DNA from: Propionibacteriaceae bacterium
Lineage (GTDB): Bacteria > Actinomycetota > Actinomycetes > Propionibacteriales > Propionibacteriaceae
DNA length: 9,429 bases
Direction of reading: 5' to 3'
Assembly: GCA_031260385.1 (NCBI GenBank)
Contig: JAIRKB010000219.1
Span: 1 to 9,429, forward strand
The notes beneath the pieces are model-generated. The model was not told where the DNA came from. It saw only the letters and a program-made list of their open reading frames with translations, and ran no database searches. The translations under genes were made by a program, and so were the position numbers. Each line of letters starts with the position of its first letter. Positions within the stretch are counted from its first letter, which is position 1. Below are positions 8,344 to 9,429 of the stretch, piece after piece.

Positions 8344-8349
8344 AGTATA
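8344..8349 (-). promoter_or_regulatory. Probable -10 box of the response regulator promoter
   Basis: Read on the - strand this is TATACT, five of six matches to TATAAT. It predicts a transcription start near 8337 and a leader of about 25 bases containing the AGAGGA ribosome site. No good -35 hexamer lies 16-18 bases upstream, which fits a promoter that depends on an activator. The direct repeat at 8370-8387 ends 20 bases upstream of this box. Confidence 0.55.
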
Positions 8350-8369
8350 AAGGCCAATAGTGTTGTCTT

Positions 8370-8387
8370 GATGAGGACTAGGTGAAA
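8370..8387 (-). promoter_or_regulatory. Candidate response-regulator binding site upstream of its own gene
   Basis: On the + strand the pair is GATGAGG (8370-8376), four bases, then GGTGAAA (8381-8387), an 11-bp-period direct repeat. The core TAGGTGAA (8379-8386) is identical to 6175-6182 upstream of the permease, in the same orientation relative to the downstream gene. Its place just upstream of a -10 box without a -35 is where OmpR-family activators commonly bind. Autoregulation is inferred from position and shared sequence only. Confidence 0.5.
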
Positions 8388-8468
8388 GTTGTCCTTGGGC
8401 TTACGCGCTCCTGGTTGGTAGACAGGCGGTACACTTGCTGGGAGCTTTACATACAAAGGGGTGATTGG
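8388..8468 (+). promoter_or_regulatory. hypE upstream region
   Basis: This is the hypE-proximal part of the 156-bp divergent gap between the response regulator and hypE. It contains a clear ribosome site, AAGGGG at 8456-8461, seven bases before the hypE ATG. TACACT at 8430-8435 is a possible -10, but no -35 sits at suitable spacing, so the promoter is not resolved. I see no convincing inverted repeat or other operator. Confidence 0.35.
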
Positions 8469-9429
8469 ATGCGGACTGGTGACACGATAACCTTGGCCCA
8501 CGGTGCCGGTGGGAAGGCTAGTGCCGCCCTGATCGAGACCATTTTCATCGATATCTTCGGTGCCCCCAATCCCGGTGAGCTGACCGATAGTGCGATCCTG
8601 AGCCTGCCCGGCGGACGCATCGCTTACACCACCGACGCTTATGTTGTGAACCCGATTCGCTTCCCTGGTGGTTCGATTGGTGATCTAGCGGTCAATGGGA
8701 CGGTCAATGACCTAGCGGTCTCGGGGGCAATCCCGACCTGGTTGTCAGCGGCCTTCATCATCGAAGAGGGTCTGGCAATCGAGGAGCTACGGGGTATCGT
8801 CGAAGATATGCGCCGGGCCGCCGACCGGGCTGGAGTAAAGATCGTCACCGGCGACACTAAGGTCGTCCCTCGGGGCGCTGGAGACAAGGTTTTCATCACC
8901 ACCTCAGGCATCGGGATCGTTCCCCCGGAACGGAGTCTGGGTGCCAGTCGAGTGTTGGCCGGTGATCGTCTGCTGCTCAGCGGTCCCATCGCCAGCCATG
9001 GCATGGCGGTGATGATCGCACGCGGCAATCTCTCGTTCAAAGCGGCGATTGAGTCGGACTCCGCCCCCGTTAATGGTCTGGTTGAAGCCCTTTACGCTGC
9101 TCTGCCTCCGTCCCAGGTTCACTGGATGCGCGATATCACTCGCGGCGGTCTTGCCACCGTTGCTAACGAGTTGGCGGCAGACACCGATCACGGGATCTTG
9201 CTCGACGATGCCGCGATCCCGGTCGCCGATCCGGTGCGCGGCGCCTGTGACATGCTGGGGATTGACCCCCTTTACGTCGCTAACGAAGGTTGCTTCGTGG
9301 CGGTGATCGCCGCTGACCAAGCGGAGCCCACCCTTGCGGCGTTAAGACAGGCCGGTGCTGATCAGGCCTGTTTGATTGGGGAAGTCCTGGCTGATCTGCC
9401 GGGACTGGTTGCGATTCGTAATGCTTTCG
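8469..9429 (+). CDS. hypE: HypE, carbamoyl dehydratase for hydrogenase maturation (3' end outside the window)
   Basis: HypE receives a carbamoyl group from HypF on its C-terminal cysteine and dehydrates it with ATP to a thiocyanate, which is passed as CN to iron on HypC/HypD. 320 codons are visible and the frame is still open at the window end. Family motifs are clear: AHGAGGK near residue 10, PGGSIGDLAVNGTVNDLAVSGA (the PurM-like ATP-binding core) near 66-87, TGDTKVVP in the middle, SHGMAVMIARGNLSF, MRDITRGGLATVANE, and DPLYVANEG towards the end. HypE is usually about 330-350 residues, so only the extreme C-terminus, including the essential terminal Cys, lies outside. The ATG follows AAGGGG with a seven-base spacer. 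It points the same way as hypF but is separated from it by the oppositely oriented transporter cassette. Confidence 0.96.
   Translation, partial: MRTGDTITLAHGAGGKASAALIETIFIDIFGAPNPGELTDSAILSLPGGRIAYTTDAYVVNPIRFPGGSIGDLAVNGTVNDLAVSGAIPTWLSAAFIIEEGLAIEELRGIVEDMRRAADRAGVKIVTGDTKVVPRGAGDKVFITTSGIGIVPPERSLGASRVLAGDRLLLSGPIASHGMAVMIARGNLSFKAAIESDSAPVNGLVEALYAALPPSQVHWMRDITRGGLATVANELAADTDHGILLDDAAIPVADPVRGACDMLGIDPLYVANEGCFVAVIAADQAEPTLAALRQAGADQACLIGEVLADLPGLVAIRNAF

Noticed and set aside
8313..8501. N-terminal extension of the response regulator using an upstream start at 8501.
   Set aside because: The receiver domain begins at the GTG at 8312 with a good ribosome site. The extension has no domain features, contains the -10 box and direct repeat, and would overlap hypE.
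8639..9320. Two long - strand open frames within hypE.
   Set aside because: They are shadows of a strongly conserved HypE reading frame, with no motifs of their own.

Overview
The window looks like a chromosomal segment from a moderately GC-rich Gram-positive bacterium, most probably an actinobacterium. The evidence is a HypB with an MGRF-type His-rich N-terminus of the kind I associate with actinobacteria, several GTG/TTG starts placed by good Shine-Dalgarno sequences, a long GC-rich terminator stem without a U-tract, and a MacB/FtsX-like transporter with no periplasmic adaptor gene. The assignment rests on recalled family resemblance, not on a search.

Layout. Positions 1-150 hold the C-terminal end of an NlpC/P60-like cell-wall hydrolase on the + strand. 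It runs tail to tail into hypB (138-1010, -), which follows hypA (1010-1348, -) in a translationally coupled pair. A 72-bp divergent gap separates hypA from hypF (1421-3724, +). A perfect 19-bp inverted repeat (3735-3789) closes hypF on one side and a four-gene cassette on the other. The cassette lies on the - strand and is transcribed as response regulator (7620-8312), histidine kinase (6197-7636), a 97-99 bp gap, FtsX-like permease (4487-6097), then ABC ATPase (3798-4469). A 156-bp divergent gap follows, then hypE (8469 to the window end, +), which lacks only its extreme C-terminus.

How the genes work together. HypA, HypB, HypF and HypE are maturation factors for [NiFe]-hydrogenase. HypF and HypE make the cyanide ligands of the active-site iron, and HypA and HypB deliver nickel. 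hypC, hypD and all hydrogenase structural genes are absent from the window. The cassette between hypF and hypE is unrelated to hydrogenase: an OmpR-family two-component system paired with a single-permease export-type ABC transporter, an envelope-sensing arrangement.

The most interesting point is regulatory. Both transcription units of the cassette are preceded by an 11-bp-period direct repeat, GRTGARR-N4-GRTGAAA on the + strand. One copy is at 8370-8387, upstream of the response regulator and a good -10 box. The other is at 6177-6194, just after the kinase stop and upstream of the permease. This is a plausible binding site for the cassette's own regulator, giving autoregulation plus control of the transporter. 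Opposite orientation, lower local GC and a dedicated terminator suggest the cassette was inserted into an ancestral hyp cluster.
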